Source: G965232465 sp965276005 (lineage in GTDB: Bacteria > Pseudomonadota > Alphaproteobacteria > JAQWUY01). Taken from it: DNA of 64,000 nucleotides. The position numbers and the translations under genes were made by a program. Positions 17,430 to 28,100 of the stretch are shown in pieces. The number at the start of each line of letters is the position of its first letter. The stretch's first letter is position 1. The stretch covers positions 434,001 to 498,000 of the forward strand of contig OZ254962.1 in assembly GCA_965276005.1 (NCBI GenBank), written 5' to 3'. Below the pieces are notes generated by a model. It was given only the letters and a program-made list of their open reading frames with translations. It was not told the origin of the DNA and did not search any database.

Positions 17430-17458
17430 TTGCACAAAATGTATTTAATTGGTAGATA
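17430..17458 (+). promoter_or_regulatory. Sigma-70-type promoter of secE–nusG
   Basis: TTGCAC (17430–17435), a 17-bp spacer and TAGATA (17453–17458), 33 bp before the secE ATG. Confidence 0.6.
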
Positions 17459-17491
17459 TGGTGTGTTTCAGTAAAAGATAGTGAGATAAAA

Positions 17492-17677
17492 ATGGCAAAG
17501 ACAACGCCCGCACAATTTGTACGCCAAGTACGCAATGAATTTAGAAAAATTTCATGGTCGACCAGAAAAGAAACGATTATGAGTACAATTATGGTTTTCG
17601 CTATGGTTGTCGTTATGGGGATATTTTTCTTGTTGGTCGATCAGGTGGTGTCCACATTGATCAAACTGATTGTATAA
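17492..17677 (+). CDS. secE: Preprotein translocase subunit SecE
   Basis: Small essential clamp subunit of the SecYEG channel. 61 residues, the short one-helix form common outside enterobacteria. The amphipathic segment RQVRNEFRKISWSTRKET precedes one membrane helix (about residues 32–57). It sits 29 bp upstream of nusG, the invariant bacterial arrangement. Confidence 0.93.
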   Translation: MAKTTPAQFVRQVRNEFRKISWSTRKETIMSTIMVFAMVVVMGIFFLLVDQVVSTLIKLIV

Positions 17678-17706
17678 AACCGTATCCATGTGTAGAGGAT
17701 GATATA

Positions 17707-18237
17707 ATGGCAAACCGTTGGTATGTATTGAATGTATACTCGACATTCGAAGACAAAGTAAAAAAACAAATTTTAGAGCAAGCCGAAATGAAAGGAGTGA
17801 GCGATAAATTTGTTGAAATTATCGTGCCGACCGAAAAGGTTATCGATGTGAAAAATGGCAAAAAGGTAGAAAAAGACTCCCGTCTTTTTCCGGGCTATAT
17901 TTTATTGCATATGGAGCTGACCGATGAAACTTGGCACTTGGTCAATGCCACCCCCAAAGTTACGGGGTTTTTAGGGGCGGGCAATCGCCCGTGTCCGGTG
18001 CCAGAGGCAGAGGCAAAACGCCTTGCCCAACAATTGGAACAAAGTGCCGTATCGCCCCGCTCTACCATATCGTTTCAGATCGGCGACCAAGTCCGTATTA
18101 TGGACGGGGCGTTTGACGGCTTTACCGCCAATGTGGAAGAAGTTATTGCCGATAAAAACCGCTTGAAAGTAACGGTGAAAGTGTTCGAAAGGGATACCCC
18201 CGTCGAACTGGAATTCGAACAAGTAGAACGGGTATAA
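17707..18237 (+). CDS. nusG: Transcription termination/antitermination factor NusG
   Basis: Binds RNA polymerase and links it to Rho or the ribosome. 176 residues from the ATG at 17707 (MANRWYVLNVYS, the family start; earlier in-frame codons lie inside secE). The NGN domain includes FPGYILLHMELTDETWHLV and the KOW domain GDQVRIMDGAFDGFTANVEE. A ribosome site (GAGGATGA) precedes the start. Confidence 0.96.
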   Translation: MANRWYVLNVYSTFEDKVKKQILEQAEMKGVSDKFVEIIVPTEKVIDVKNGKKVEKDSRLFPGYILLHMELTDETWHLVNATPKVTGFLGAGNRPCPVPEAEAKRLAQQLEQSAVSPRSTISFQIGDQVRIMDGAFDGFTANVEEVIADKNRLKVTVKVFERDTPVELEFEQVERV

Positions 18238-18255
18238 TAAAATTGTAAAAAACAC

Positions 18256-18284
18256 TTGACTCTGTGTGTGGTATCCTGTATATG
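18256..18284 (+). promoter_or_regulatory. Sigma-70-type promoter of rplK–rplA
   Basis: TTGACT (18256–18261), a 17-bp spacer and TATATG (18279–18284), leaving a leader of about 85 nt before rplK. L1 is the known autoregulator of this operon in other bacteria; I did not identify its mRNA target here. Confidence 0.75.
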
Positions 18285-18374
18285 GGGGGTACTGTTGTGG
18301 TAGGTGCATTTAAACACGCCTAATGACCGTCCCACGACCTACACGGAACTTTACATTATTACAAGGAATGTAGC

Positions 18375-18806
18375 ATGGCTAAAAAAATTAAATCTTATGT
18401 ACGACTGCAGGTGCCTGCGGGGCAGGCGAATCCCAGTCCTCCTGTCGGACCAGCACTGGGGCAAGCGGGCGTCAACATCATGGAATTTTGCAAGGCGTTT
18501 AACGCTCAGACTCAGGAAATAGATGCGGGGGCACCTGTACCTGTGGTGATCAGCGTGTACGAAGACAATTCTTTTGATTTTATCACCAAGACCCCGCCGG
18601 CGTCTTATTTGTTAAAAAAAGCCACCAATATCAAAAAGGGATCTGGCGAACCGAACAAAAACAAAGTGGGCACCGTAACGGTCGACCAGTTGCGGGAAAT
18701 TTATGAAATCAAAAAGGCAGATTTAAACGCCAACGACCCCGATGCAGGTATCAAAATTATTGCCGGCACCGCCCAGTCTATGGGACTAGAAGTGGAGGGT
18801 TCGTAA
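18375..18806 (+). CDS. rplK: 50S ribosomal protein L11
   Basis: 143 residues, full length. The N-terminal LQVPAGQANPSPPVGPALGQ and the C-terminal rRNA-binding domain with DLNANDPDAGIKIIAGTAQS are canonical. Part of the GTPase-associated centre. rplA starts one base after the stop. Confidence 0.98.
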   Translation: MAKKIKSYVRLQVPAGQANPSPPVGPALGQAGVNIMEFCKAFNAQTQEIDAGAPVPVVISVYEDNSFDFITKTPPASYLLKKATNIKKGSGEPNKNKVGTVTVDQLREIYEIKKADLNANDPDAGIKIIAGTAQSMGLEVEGS

Positions 18807-18807
18807 C

Positions 18808-19500
18808 ATGGCATATGGTAAAAGATTACGCAAAGTGCACGAAAATTTTGACAAAACCAAGCAATACACCATTGCAGAGGCGGTTGACATTTTGTTGTCT
18901 GTAGACAGACCAAAATTTGATGAAACTGTCGATGTGTCGATAAACTTAAATATCGATACCCGCCATGCGGATCAACAAGTCCGTTCCGCTGTGTCGCTGC
19001 CTGCGGGTACGGGTAAATCGTTGCGAGTGGCAGTGTTTGCCCGTGATGAAAAAGCGGAAATCGCCAAATCTGCGGGGGCGGAGTTTGTCGGTGCCGAAGA
19101 CCTTATGGAACAAATTCAAGGCGGTATGATGGATTTTGACCGCTGTATTGCCACCCCTGATATGATGGCAGTGGTTGGTCGTTTGGGGAAAGTCTTGGGT
19201 CCAAAGGGCTTGATGCCAAACCCTAAATTGGGTACGGTAACCCCCGATGTGGCAACAGCCGTTAAGGCAGCCAAAGGCGGCGAAGTGCAATTTCGTGCCG
19301 AAAAAGCCGGTATCGTCCACGCTGGTGTCGGCAAAATGTCTATGGGGGCGGACGCATTGAAACAAAATATTGTGGCGTTTATTAACGCTATTAAGTCCAA
19401 TCGCCCTTCTGGTGCAAAAGGTGTGTTTATCCAAAAGATAAGCGTATCGTCCACTATGGGTCCCGGCATTGCTATTGATATAGCCAGCCTTGATGGATAA
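18808..19500 (+). CDS. rplA: 50S ribosomal protein L1
   Basis: 230 residues, full length. The signature GRLGKVLGPKGLMPNPKLGT and the preceding metabolic-looking VFARDEKAEIAKSAGAE are diagnostic. It binds the L1 stalk of 23S rRNA and probably represses its own operon. rplJ follows only after a 338-bp leader region, so L1 and L10 are in separately regulated units. Confidence 0.98.
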   Translation: MAYGKRLRKVHENFDKTKQYTIAEAVDILLSVDRPKFDETVDVSINLNIDTRHADQQVRSAVSLPAGTGKSLRVAVFARDEKAEIAKSAGAEFVGAEDLMEQIQGGMMDFDRCIATPDMMAVVGRLGKVLGPKGLMPNPKLGTVTPDVATAVKAAKGGEVQFRAEKAGIVHAGVGKMSMGADALKQNIVAFINAIKSNRPSGAKGVFIQKISVSSTMGPGIAIDIASLDG

Positions 19501-19838
19501 TAACATATAACGCTTGCCATTATCTGTGCGATGTGTGTGCGGTCGGTTGTGTGTGATGGGTTGTGTATATGGTGTATGTGCGGTGGTGAGGTTTTTGTGT
19601 CTGATATGTGTATTATATTAAGGCACGCCCCTGTCCGAGATTATGGGTATTCGCTGCAAGCAATTGCATAGAATTTAATACAATGCACCCATATGAGACT
19701 GAGGGGAATGTAGGGTTTTGCATATCAAAACATTTTATGTTCCCGGACAGGATAAGTGGTGTATGGTCTGTTGCTATGACGGGCTGTATATCGTTCTTGT
19801 AAACGGGGGGCAACCCCCAAAAAGTGGAGACTGATCAG
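19501..19838 (+). promoter_or_regulatory. rplJ leader region (L10 leader position)
   Basis: 338 bp without a credible gene before the GTG start of rplJ. In other bacteria this position holds the promoter and the folded leader to which L10(L12)4 binds to repress translation. Directly here I can see only a small GGGGG–CAA–CCCCC hairpin (19806–19818) immediately upstream of the Shine–Dalgarno sequence. The 64-codon frame at 19608–19802 has no protein-like composition and no ribosome site. Assigning this as the L10 leader is by position. Confidence 0.5.
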
Positions 19839-20348
19839 GTGAACCGTGAACAAAAGGAACAACTGGTTGCAGAAATGCGTGATACTCTGGATTCTGGTAT
19901 TGAAACCCTTGTTGTTGTCAAGCAATCTGGGTTGACTGTGTCTGAGGTTACGGCACTTCGTAAAGACTGTCACCACGCAGGTGTTGGCTTCAAGGTTGTA
20001 AAAAACCGCCTAATGAAAATTGCCTTACAAGGGACAAGATTCGCTGGGCTGTCTGAGCACTTTGTGGGTACCACTGCGGTTGCGTATTCGAACGATCCGG
20101 TAGCGGCGGCAAAAGCGGTCGTAGATTTTGCCAAATCGAACGAAAAGCTGAGTGTCATCGCCGGTCACATGGGTGAAAAGCCTTTGGCAGAAACCGATGT
20201 AAAAGCGTTGGCATCATTGCCCAGTTTGGACGCATTGCGGGGTAAATTGGTGGGTGTGTTACAGGCACCTGCTGGCAAATTGGTGGGTGTTACCAATGCA
20301 CCGGCTGGTCAGCTGGCACGGGTGTTTGCGGCATACGCCGAAAAGTAA
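19839..20348 (+). CDS. rplJ: 50S ribosomal protein L10
   Basis: Base of the L7/L12 stalk. The start is GTG at 19839 (NREQKEQLVAEM, as in the family), with GGAG 10 bp upstream. A GTG five codons earlier (19824) overlaps that ribosome site and is unlikely. 169 residues; KVVKNRLMKIALQGT is the conserved rRNA-binding stretch, and the C-terminus is the L12-binding helix. rplL follows after 83 bp. Confidence 0.95.
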   Translation: MNREQKEQLVAEMRDTLDSGIETLVVVKQSGLTVSEVTALRKDCHHAGVGFKVVKNRLMKIALQGTRFAGLSEHFVGTTAVAYSNDPVAAAKAVVDFAKSNEKLSVIAGHMGEKPLAETDVKALASLPSLDALRGKLVGVLQAPAGKLVGVTNAPAGQLARVFAAYAEK

Positions 20349-20431
20349 GTTTTTGCGGTGTTGACACAGCATATTATGCGTAAACAAAATTTTTTGATAT
20401 TTAAGATATTTAACTTGTTAGGAGTAAAACA

Positions 20432-20809
20432 ATGGCTGATTTGGAAAAAATCGTTGAACAATTATCGGAATTAACTGTGATCGAGGCGGCTGAGCTGTCG
20501 AAGTTACTGGAGGAAAAGTGGGGCGTTTCTGCGGCGGCTCCCGTTGCTGTGGCGGCGGTAGCGGGCGGTGACGCCGGCGGTGAAGAAGAGGCTACAAAAG
20601 ACAGCTTCAATGTCATGCTAAAAGAAATAGGGGGCAATAAAATTGCTGTCATCAAAGAAGTACGGAGTCTAACCGGGCTTGGCTTAAAAGAAGCCAAAGC
20701 CATCGTCGACGACGCACCGGCGGCGGTAAAACAAGATGTGCCTACGGCTGAGGCAGAAGACATGAAAACCAAACTAGAGGCGGCTGGTGCAACGGTTGAA
20801 CTGGTATAA
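20432..20809 (+). CDS. rplL: 50S ribosomal protein L7/L12
   Basis: 125 residues. The N-terminal dimerisation domain (EKIVEQLSELTVIEAAELSK), the flexible Ala/Gly hinge (about residues 36–52) and the C-terminal domain with KIAVIKEVRSLTGLGLKEAK are all normal. It has a strong ribosome site (TTAGGAG). Confidence 0.98.
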   Translation: MADLEKIVEQLSELTVIEAAELSKLLEEKWGVSAAAPVAVAAVAGGDAGGEEEATKDSFNVMLKEIGGNKIAVIKEVRSLTGLGLKEAKAIVDDAPAAVKQDVPTAEAEDMKTKLEAAGATVELV

Positions 20810-20854
20810 TTCTGGTTTGTATGTGGGTGGACATCCATACCGCAGATAAAATTT

Positions 20855-20882
20855 GGGGATACACAAAAACTTGTGTGTCCCC
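20855..20882 (+). terminator. Attenuator-like hairpin between rplL and rpoB
   Basis: GGGGATACACAA pairs with TTGTGTGTCCCC (one G–T pair) across an AAAC loop. A T-run (20891–20896) follows after about 8 bases. Its position equals the partial terminator that lowers rpoBC expression relative to ribosomal proteins in E. coli. Confidence 0.7.
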
Positions 20883-20935
20883 TAAACTGTTTTTTTAATA
20901 TCTCTACACGGGGCTACACTACATAGGGCTACATT

Positions 20936-23900
20936 ATGGTAAATACACACAACAATAAAACGCATTCTTATATCAAGTCATATAAAAAAATCCGTAAATC
21001 TTTTGGACGGTTGCCAGAGGTTGCCCCTATGCCCAACCTGATTGAGGTACAAAAAAACTCTTACGATACATTCTTGCAATTGGATGTAAAGGCAAACGAC
21101 CGCCAAGATGTGGGGCTTGAAGCGGTGTTTCGCTCTATTTTTCCCATTGTCAGTGCGGCGGGACACTGCGAGTTGTTGTATGAAAATTATGCTATCGAAT
21201 CGCCCAAATTTGATGTCGACGAATGCCAACAACGGGACATGACCTATGCGGCACCGTTACGAGTAAAAATGCGTTTGGTGTTTTACGACATTAATGAGGA
21301 CACCGGCAACAAAACCATTCGTGATGTAAAGGAACAAGATGTGTATATGGGCGATGTACCGCTTATGACAGTGAACGGTACTTTTGTGGTCAACGGCACA
21401 GAGCGGGTGGTGATTTCGCAAATGCACCGCTCCCCCGGGGTATTTTTTGACCACGACAGTGGCACCACACATGCCTCTGGTAAATACTTGTTTTCATCCC
21501 GTATTATCCCCTATCGAGGGTCTTGGTTAGATTTCGAGTTCGACGCCAAAGACATACTGTATGTCCGTATCGATCGTCGCCGCAAGTTGCCGGTAACCAC
21601 TTTACTGTTGGCACTTGCCAGCGATGCGGTGAATAAAAAAATCGAAGCGGGCGAAAAAGTGGTGTTCGAAGACTATGAAGGCATGTCAAAAGATGATATT
21701 TTGACCACCTTTTATGACCTGTCCGAATATAAACGCACGGCAAAAGGCTGGAAAACCGCTTTTGTTGCCGAAGCGTGGAAAGGCGTCGTCCTGTCCGACA
21801 ACCTAAAAGACAGTAGGGGTAAAATTTTACTAACCGCCGGCAATAAAATGAGCCCCCGTAAGATAAAATCTTTGGTCGAGCAGGGACTAAAAGATATTTT
21901 GGTGACCGAAGAGATGTTGGTGGGTAAATTTGTCGGTAAAGCCCTTATCGACAGCGAAACCGCCGAAGTATTGGCAGAATCAGGTGAAGAAATTTCCTCT
22001 GAATTGTTGTCAACATGTGTCGATAAAGGTATCGATTCTATCTTTACCCTAAAGACAGATGCGGATACGGGACCGTGGCTGCGAAACACTTTGGCGCTGG
22101 ATAAGTGTAACTCGTATCGAGATGCGTTGGTCGACATCCAAAAAGTCCTTCGCCCCGGTGAACCGGCAACTCCAGAAACCGGATACGATTTATTTAAAGA
22201 CCTGCTGTTTGATCTCGACCGTTATGACTTGTCCGCTGTGGGGCGGGTAAAAATGAATGCCCGTCTTGGGTTTTCTAATGAACAGGTAACAGACGAAGTA
22301 CGCACCTTGCGACGAGATGACATTATACGCATTGTAAAGATTTTGCTCGAACTGAAAGACGGACACGGGGATATTGACGATATCGATCACTTGGGCAATC
22401 GCCGTTTGCGGTCTGTGGGCGAGTTGTTGGAAAATCAATTCCGTATCGGGTTGTTGCGCACAGACCGAGCGGTAAAAGAACGCATGGCATCGGTGGAAAA
22501 AGACACCGCCGTACCCAACGATCTTATCAATTCTAAACCTGTATCAGCGGTGTTTCGGGAATTTTTTGGCTCCTCCCAGCTGTCCCAGTTTATGGATCAA
22601 ACCAACCCGCTGTCTGAACTGACCCACAAGCGGCGATTGTCCGCATTGGGACCGGGCGGATTGACCCGTGACCGTGCCGGATTTGAAGTACGAGATGTAC
22701 ACCCCACACACTATGGGCGGATTTGTCCCATCGAAACCCCCGAAGGACCAAATATTGGTTTGATTAACGCTTTGGCAACATACGCCCGCATTAACAAGTA
22801 CGGTTTTATCGAAACCCCGTTCCGTAAAGTGGCGGGCGGTGTTGTGCAAGACGAAGTCCATTATATGACCGCTATCGAGGAAGAAAAATACACGGTGGCA
22901 CAGGCAAACACCCCCTTAAATGAACATAACGGTTTTGCCGAAGACCTGATTTCGTGTCGAGCGGGCGGTGAGTATGTGCTTGCCCGTGCTGAAGATATTC
23001 AATTGATGGATGTGTCCCCCAAACAGGTGGTATCGGTTGCCGCCGCCCTGATACCGTTTTTGGAAAATGACGATGCGAATCGGGCTTTGATGGGGGCAAA
23101 CATGCAACGACAAGCGGTGCCATTGTTGCAATCCGATGCCCCACTGGTGGGTACGGGCATGGAGGCGAAGGTCGCATCCGATGGCGGTGTGGCGGTGGTT
23201 GCCAAGCACGGCGGCGTGGTCGAACAGGTGGACGGGCTGCGTATTGTCGTACGGATTACCGATGCTATTTCTGCTGAAGAAAGTGGCGTCGATATTTATA
23301 ACCTGTTAAAATATCAGCGGTCGAACCAAGATTCATGTATTAACCAACGCCCGCTTGTTTCTGTCGGCGAAAAGGTAGAAAAAGGGCAAATTATCGCCGA
23401 TGGACCCTCTATGGAAAAAGGCGAATTGGCGTTGGGTCGCAATGTGCTGGTGGCGTTTATGCCGTGGAATGGCTACAACTTTGAGGATTCGATTTTGATT
23501 TCCGAACGCATTGTGCGGGACGATGTATACACTTCGATTCACATCGAAGAGTTCGAAGTGGCTGCCCGGGATACCAAATTGGGACAAGAAGAAATTACCC
23601 GTGATATTCCCAATGTGGGCGAAGAGGCACTAAAAAACCTCGACGAGTCCGGTATTGTCTACATCGGGGCGGAGGTAAAAGCCGGTGATATTTTGGTCGG
23701 CAAAGTAACCCCCAAAGGTGAAAGCCCTATGACCCCAGAAGAAAAACTGTTGCGAGCAATTTTTGGCGAAAAAGCATCCGATGTACGGGATAGTTCCTTG
23801 CGGGTACCACCGGGCGATCAAGGTACAGTCGTAGAAGTGCGGGTATTTAACCGCCGTGGGGTGGAAAAAGACTCTCGTTCTAAGTCGATTGAAGATTCGG

Positions 23901-25111
23901 AAATCAAACGCTTAATTAAGGATCGGGACGATGAAATTAAAATCTTGGAAGGGTCGTTTTGTAGCCGTCTGACCGATATTGTGGTCGGGCAACACTGTGT
24001 ACATGGTCCCGCAGGGTTACAGAAATCAAAGCTGAGCGTATCCGATGTTACCATTCTGTCGACAAGGGATTTGCGATCGATTGTGGTCGAAGACGACACC
24101 GTTAATGACCACATCGAAGCGTTATCGAAACAGTTCGACGATTCTATTAAGCGGATTCAAGCACGGTTCGACGATAAAGTGGAAAAGACTCAAGCTGGGG
24201 ACGAATTGTTACCGGGGGTGATGAAAATGGTGAAAATTTTTGTCGCCCAAAAACGCAAGTTGCAACCGGGCGATAAAATGGCGGGCAGGCATGGCAACAA
24301 GGGGGTAGTATCTAAAATTGTGCCTATCCAAGACATGCCGTACTTGGAAGATGGTACCCCGGTCGACATTGTCTTAAACCCATTGGGGGTGCCGTCACGG
24401 ATGAATGTGGGACAGATTTTGGAAACCCATTTGGGCTGGGCATCTGCAGGGCTGGGAAAACAGGTGTCAGAAGCCTTAGAAGTATACGCAGAGCACAGGG
24501 ATGTACAAACCGTGCGGGCAACATTAGAAGAAGTGTACAGCGACAAGCTAATTGCTAAGGCTGTACAGGATATGAACGATTCTGATGTGATTGCCCTTGC
24601 AAAAAATGTGGCAAAAGGTATTCCCTTTGCCACCCCCGTATTCGACGGTGCCACCCAACAAGACATTAACCATATGCTTGCCAAAGCGGGGGTGTCCGAT
24701 ACGGGGCAATCCCGATTGATCGACGGACGGACGGGCGAATATTTTGACCGTTTGGTAACCGTTGGATACATGTATATGTTGAAGTTACACCACTTGGTGG
24801 ACGACAAGATTCACGCCCGATCCATCGGTCCATACAGCTTGGTAACACAACAGCCACTAGGCGGTAAAGCCCAATTCGGTGGGCAAAGATTTGGGGAAAT
24901 GGAAGTGTGGGCACTAGAGGCATATGGTGCCGCATACACCTTGCAAGAAATGCTGACGGTAAAATCGGACGATGTGTCCGGTCGTGCCAAAGTTTACGAA
25001 TCTATTGTACGGGGGGATGATAACTTTGAAACAGGCGTGCCTGAATCGTTTAATGTATTGACAAAAGAGATTCAATCACTAGGTCTGGAAATCAAACGAG
25101 AACGCAGTTAA
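20936..25111 (+). CDS. rpoB: DNA-directed RNA polymerase beta subunit
   Basis: Core RNA polymerase subunit, 1391 residues, full length for alphaproteobacteria. The rifampicin region (about residues 545–575: SSQLSQFMDQTNP and THKRRLSALGPGG) keeps the D, H and S residues that in E. coli numbering are 516, 526 and 531, so the sequence predicts a rifampicin-sensitive enzyme. GRHGNKGVVSKI near the C-terminus is canonical. No strong ribosome site is visible. rpoC follows after 16 bp. Confidence 0.98.
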   Translation: MVNTHNNKTHSYIKSYKKIRKSFGRLPEVAPMPNLIEVQKNSYDTFLQLDVKANDRQDVGLEAVFRSIFPIVSAAGHCELLYENYAIESPKFDVDECQQRDMTYAAPLRVKMRLVFYDINEDTGNKTIRDVKEQDVYMGDVPLMTVNGTFVVNGTERVVISQMHRSPGVFFDHDSGTTHASGKYLFSSRIIPYRGSWLDFEFDAKDILYVRIDRRRKLPVTTLLLALASDAVNKKIEAGEKVVFEDYEGMSKDDILTTFYDLSEYKRTAKGWKTAFVAEAWKGVVLSDNLKDSRGKILLTAGNKMSPRKIKSLVEQGLKDILVTEEMLVGKFVGKALIDSETAEVLAESGEEISSELLSTCVDKGIDSIFTLKTDADTGPWLRNTLALDKCNSYRDALVDIQKVLRPGEPATPETGYDLFKDLLFDLDRYDLSAVGRVKMNARLGFSNEQVTDEVRTLRRDDIIRIVKILLELKDGHGDIDDIDHLGNRRLRSVGELLENQFRIGLLRTDRAVKERMASVEKDTAVPNDLINSKPVSAVFREFFGSSQLSQFMDQTNPLSELTHKRRLSALGPGGLTRDRAGFEVRDVHPTHYGRICPIETPEGPNIGLINALATYARINKYGFIETPFRKVAGGVVQDEVHYMTAIEEEKYTVAQANTPLNEHNGFAEDLISCRAGGEYVLARAEDIQLMDVSPKQVVSVAAALIPFLENDDANRALMGANMQRQAVPLLQSDAPLVGTGMEAKVASDGGVAVVAKHGGVVEQVDGLRIVVRITDAISAEESGVDIYNLLKYQRSNQDSCINQRPLVSVGEKVEKGQIIADGPSMEKGELALGRNVLVAFMPWNGYNFEDSILISERIVRDDVYTSIHIEEFEVAARDTKLGQEEITRDIPNVGEEALKNLDESGIVYIGAEVKAGDILVGKVTPKGESPMTPEEKLLRAIFGEKASDVRDSSLRVPPGDQGTVVEVRVFNRRGVEKDSRSKSIEDSEIKRLIKDRDDEIKILEGSFCSRLTDIVVGQHCVHGPAGLQKSKLSVSDVTILSTRDLRSIVVEDDTVNDHIEALSKQFDDSIKRIQARFDDKVEKTQAGDELLPGVMKMVKIFVAQKRKLQPGDKMAGRHGNKGVVSKIVPIQDMPYLEDGTPVDIVLNPLGVPSRMNVGQILETHLGWASAGLGKQVSEALEVYAEHRDVQTVRATLEEVYSDKLIAKAVQDMNDSDVIALAKNVAKGIPFATPVFDGATQQDINHMLAKAGVSDTGQSRLIDGRTGEYFDRLVTVGYMYMLKLHHLVDDKIHARSIGPYSLVTQQPLGGKAQFGGQRFGEMEVWALEAYGAAYTLQEMLTVKSDDVSGRAKVYESIVRGDDNFETGVPESFNVLTKEIQSLGLEIKRERS

Positions 25112-25127
25112 TAATAGGGGATTTAAC

Positions 25128-28100
25128 ATGTTAAAGGCTATGGAAAAGATATTTGGTCAACCACAAGGACCACAGAATTTTGATAAAATTCGCATCAGTA
25201 TTGCGTCACCGGAACAAATTTATTCTTGGTCGCACGGGGAAATTAAAAAACCCGAAACCATTAACTATCGTACTTTTAAGCCGGAACGAGACGGGCTGTT
25301 TTGTGCCAAGATCTTCGGTCCTACCAAAGATTACGAATGTTGGTGTGGTAAGTATAAACGCATGAAACACAAGGGTACCACTTGTGAAAAGTGCCATGTG
25401 GAGGTAACCCTGTCGAAAGTCCGCCGGGAACGGATGGGGCATATTGAACTGGTGGCACCCGTTGCCCATATTTGGTTTTTAAAATCTTTGCCCAGCCGTA
25501 TTGGCTTGTTGGTGGATATTCCCCTAAAAGATTTAGAGGCGATTTTGTACTTCGACAAATATATTGTTCTCGAATCGGGGTTAACGCCACTGGAGCCGAT
25601 GAGCCTGTTGACCGAAGAGCAATATTTAGACGCACAATCGGAGTATGGTATGGACGCATTTACCGCCAAAATCGGGGCGGAGGCATTGGAGGATATTCTG
25701 ACTTCTATGGATTTAAAAGAAGAGCGGGATATGGCAAAAATGGAGCTGGAAGAAACCAAATCAGAAACCAAACGCAAAAAACTGGTTAAACGCACCAAGC
25801 TCATCGAGGCGTTTTTACAATCCGGTACCCGTCCAGAGTGGATGATTATGAAAAATATTCCGGTCATTCCCCCTGAGTTACGCCCGTTGGTACCCTTAGA
25901 CGGCGGACGGTTTGCCACTTCTGATTTAAACGATTTATACCGCCGGGTGATTAACCGCAACAATCGTCTGAAGCGGTTAATGGAATTGCAAGCCCCAGAT
26001 ATTATTATTCGCAACGAAAAACGCATGCTACAAGAATCTGTCGATGCGTTGTTTGACAACGGACGGCGGGGGCGGGTGATTACCGGCACCAACAAACGCC
26101 CGCTAAAATCGTTGTCCGATATGTTAAAAGGCAAACAGGGACGGTTCCGTCAAAACTTGTTGGGCAAGCGGGTCGATTACTCTGGGCGGTCGGTGATTGT
26201 GGTAGGTCCTGAATTGAAATTACACCAATGTGGATTGCCAAAGAAAATGGCACTGGAGTTGTTCCGCCCATTCATTTATGCCAAGCTGGAATTATACGGA
26301 TATGCCCCCACCATTAAAGCGGCAAAGAAGATGCTGGAGCGGGAACGCCCAGAAGTATGGGAAATTTTAGAAGAAATTATCCGAGAACACCCGGTGATGT
26401 TAAATCGAGCCCCAACCTTGCACCGCTTGGGTATTCAAGCTTTCGAGCCGGTATTGGTAGAGGGCAAAGCCATCAGCTTGCACCCGTTGGTATGTTCCGC
26501 CTTTAATGCGGACTTCGATGGCGACCAAATGGCGGTACATGTGCCGTTGTCGCTGGAAGCCCAACTGGAAGCCCGGGTGCTGATGATGTCGACAAACAAC
26601 ATTTTGTCCCCGTCTTCGGGCAAGCCGGTTATTGTGCCGTCTCAGGATATTATTTTGGGGTTGTATTACCTGACTCTCGAACGCCACGACAAACCGGGAT
26701 CACAGGTGTATATATCTTCTGTCGAAGCGTTAAAATCTGCCCTGAGCACTCAAGATGTGACCCTGCACAAAGCGGACGGTAAATACACCGCCGTAACCGT
26801 TGCTGAGTCCGTTAGCGATTCTGAGTTAGCGGATTTATTTGAAGACTTGCAAAAGGAAAAAATCACCGCCCACCGGGTGCAGCTGTTTGCGGCGATTTCC
26901 GAACTCGAACACGCTCTCGATGAGGGCGTTGTAACTTTACACACGCCCATCAAGGCCATTTATCGCACTGTCGATGAATCGGGGCAATTGGTGCGGGAAA
27001 AGGTGCGGACAACCGCAGGGCGGATGCTGCTGTCCGATGTGTTCCCCAGACACCATAAACTGCCGTTTGATACCATTAACCGGGTTATTGGCAAAAAAGA
27101 GGTGTCGGGTGTTATCGATGCGGTGTATCGGCACTGTGGTCCGAAAGAAACAGTCGTTTTTGCCGATAGGCTTATGGAAATGGGGTTCCGTTGGGCATGC
27201 CGTGCGGGGATTTCGTTTGGCAAGGAAGACATGCTTATCCCACCGACTCGTGCGGCACGCATCGAAACAGCCGACAGCGAAGTCAAACAATTCGAACAAC
27301 AATACCAAGAGGGGCTTATCACTAGCCGTGAAAAATACAACAAAGTTGTCGATGTGTGGTCGATCTGTACAGATAAAATCGCCGATGAAATGATGCAAGA
27401 GATGGGAAAAGTCGACTTCGACAGAGGCTTTAACAGCGTTTATATGATGGCAGATTCGGGGGCGAGAGGATCGCTTGCCCAAATGAAACAGCTGGCAGGC
27501 ATGCGGGGCTTAATGGCGAAACCGTCCGGGGAAATTATCGAGACGCCGATTAAGTCCAACTTTAAACAAGGCTTAACGGTTCTAGAGTACTTTACCTCCG
27601 CACATGGTGCTAGAAAAGGCTTGGCCGATACCGCATTGAAAACCGCTAATTCTGGGTACTTGACCCGCCGTTTGGTGGATGTTGCCCAAGATTGTATTGT
27701 TACCGAACCCGATTGCGGTTGTGATTCGCAATATTCTATTAAGGTGGAATCCATCGTCGAGGGCGGCAATGTCATCCAAAAGGCATCAGAACGGGCGTTG
27801 GGACGGGTGGTTGCTAGGGATGTAGAGGCAAGTGATAGGGTTATTATCCCGCAAGGAACGCTCATCACCGAAGACGAAGAGGAGCTGTTGGAAGAACACG
27901 GCATCGATCAATTGTCGATTCATTCTGTATTGACCTGTCAAGCCAAGACGGGCGTATGTGCCAAGTGTTACGGACGGGATCTGTCCCGTGGGGATTTGGT
28001 AAACCGGGGCGAAGCGGTGGGCGTTATCGCCGCCCAATCGATTGGTGAACCCGGTACACAGCTGACCATGCGCACATTCCACATCGGCGGTGTAGCCCAA

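Noticed and set aside
19608..19802. 64-codon open frame in the rplJ leader
   Set aside because: No ribosome site and no protein-like composition; the position is that of a regulatory leader.
24190..24807. 205-codon minus-strand frame inside rpoB
   Set aside because: Antisense shadow of a fully conserved rpoB region.
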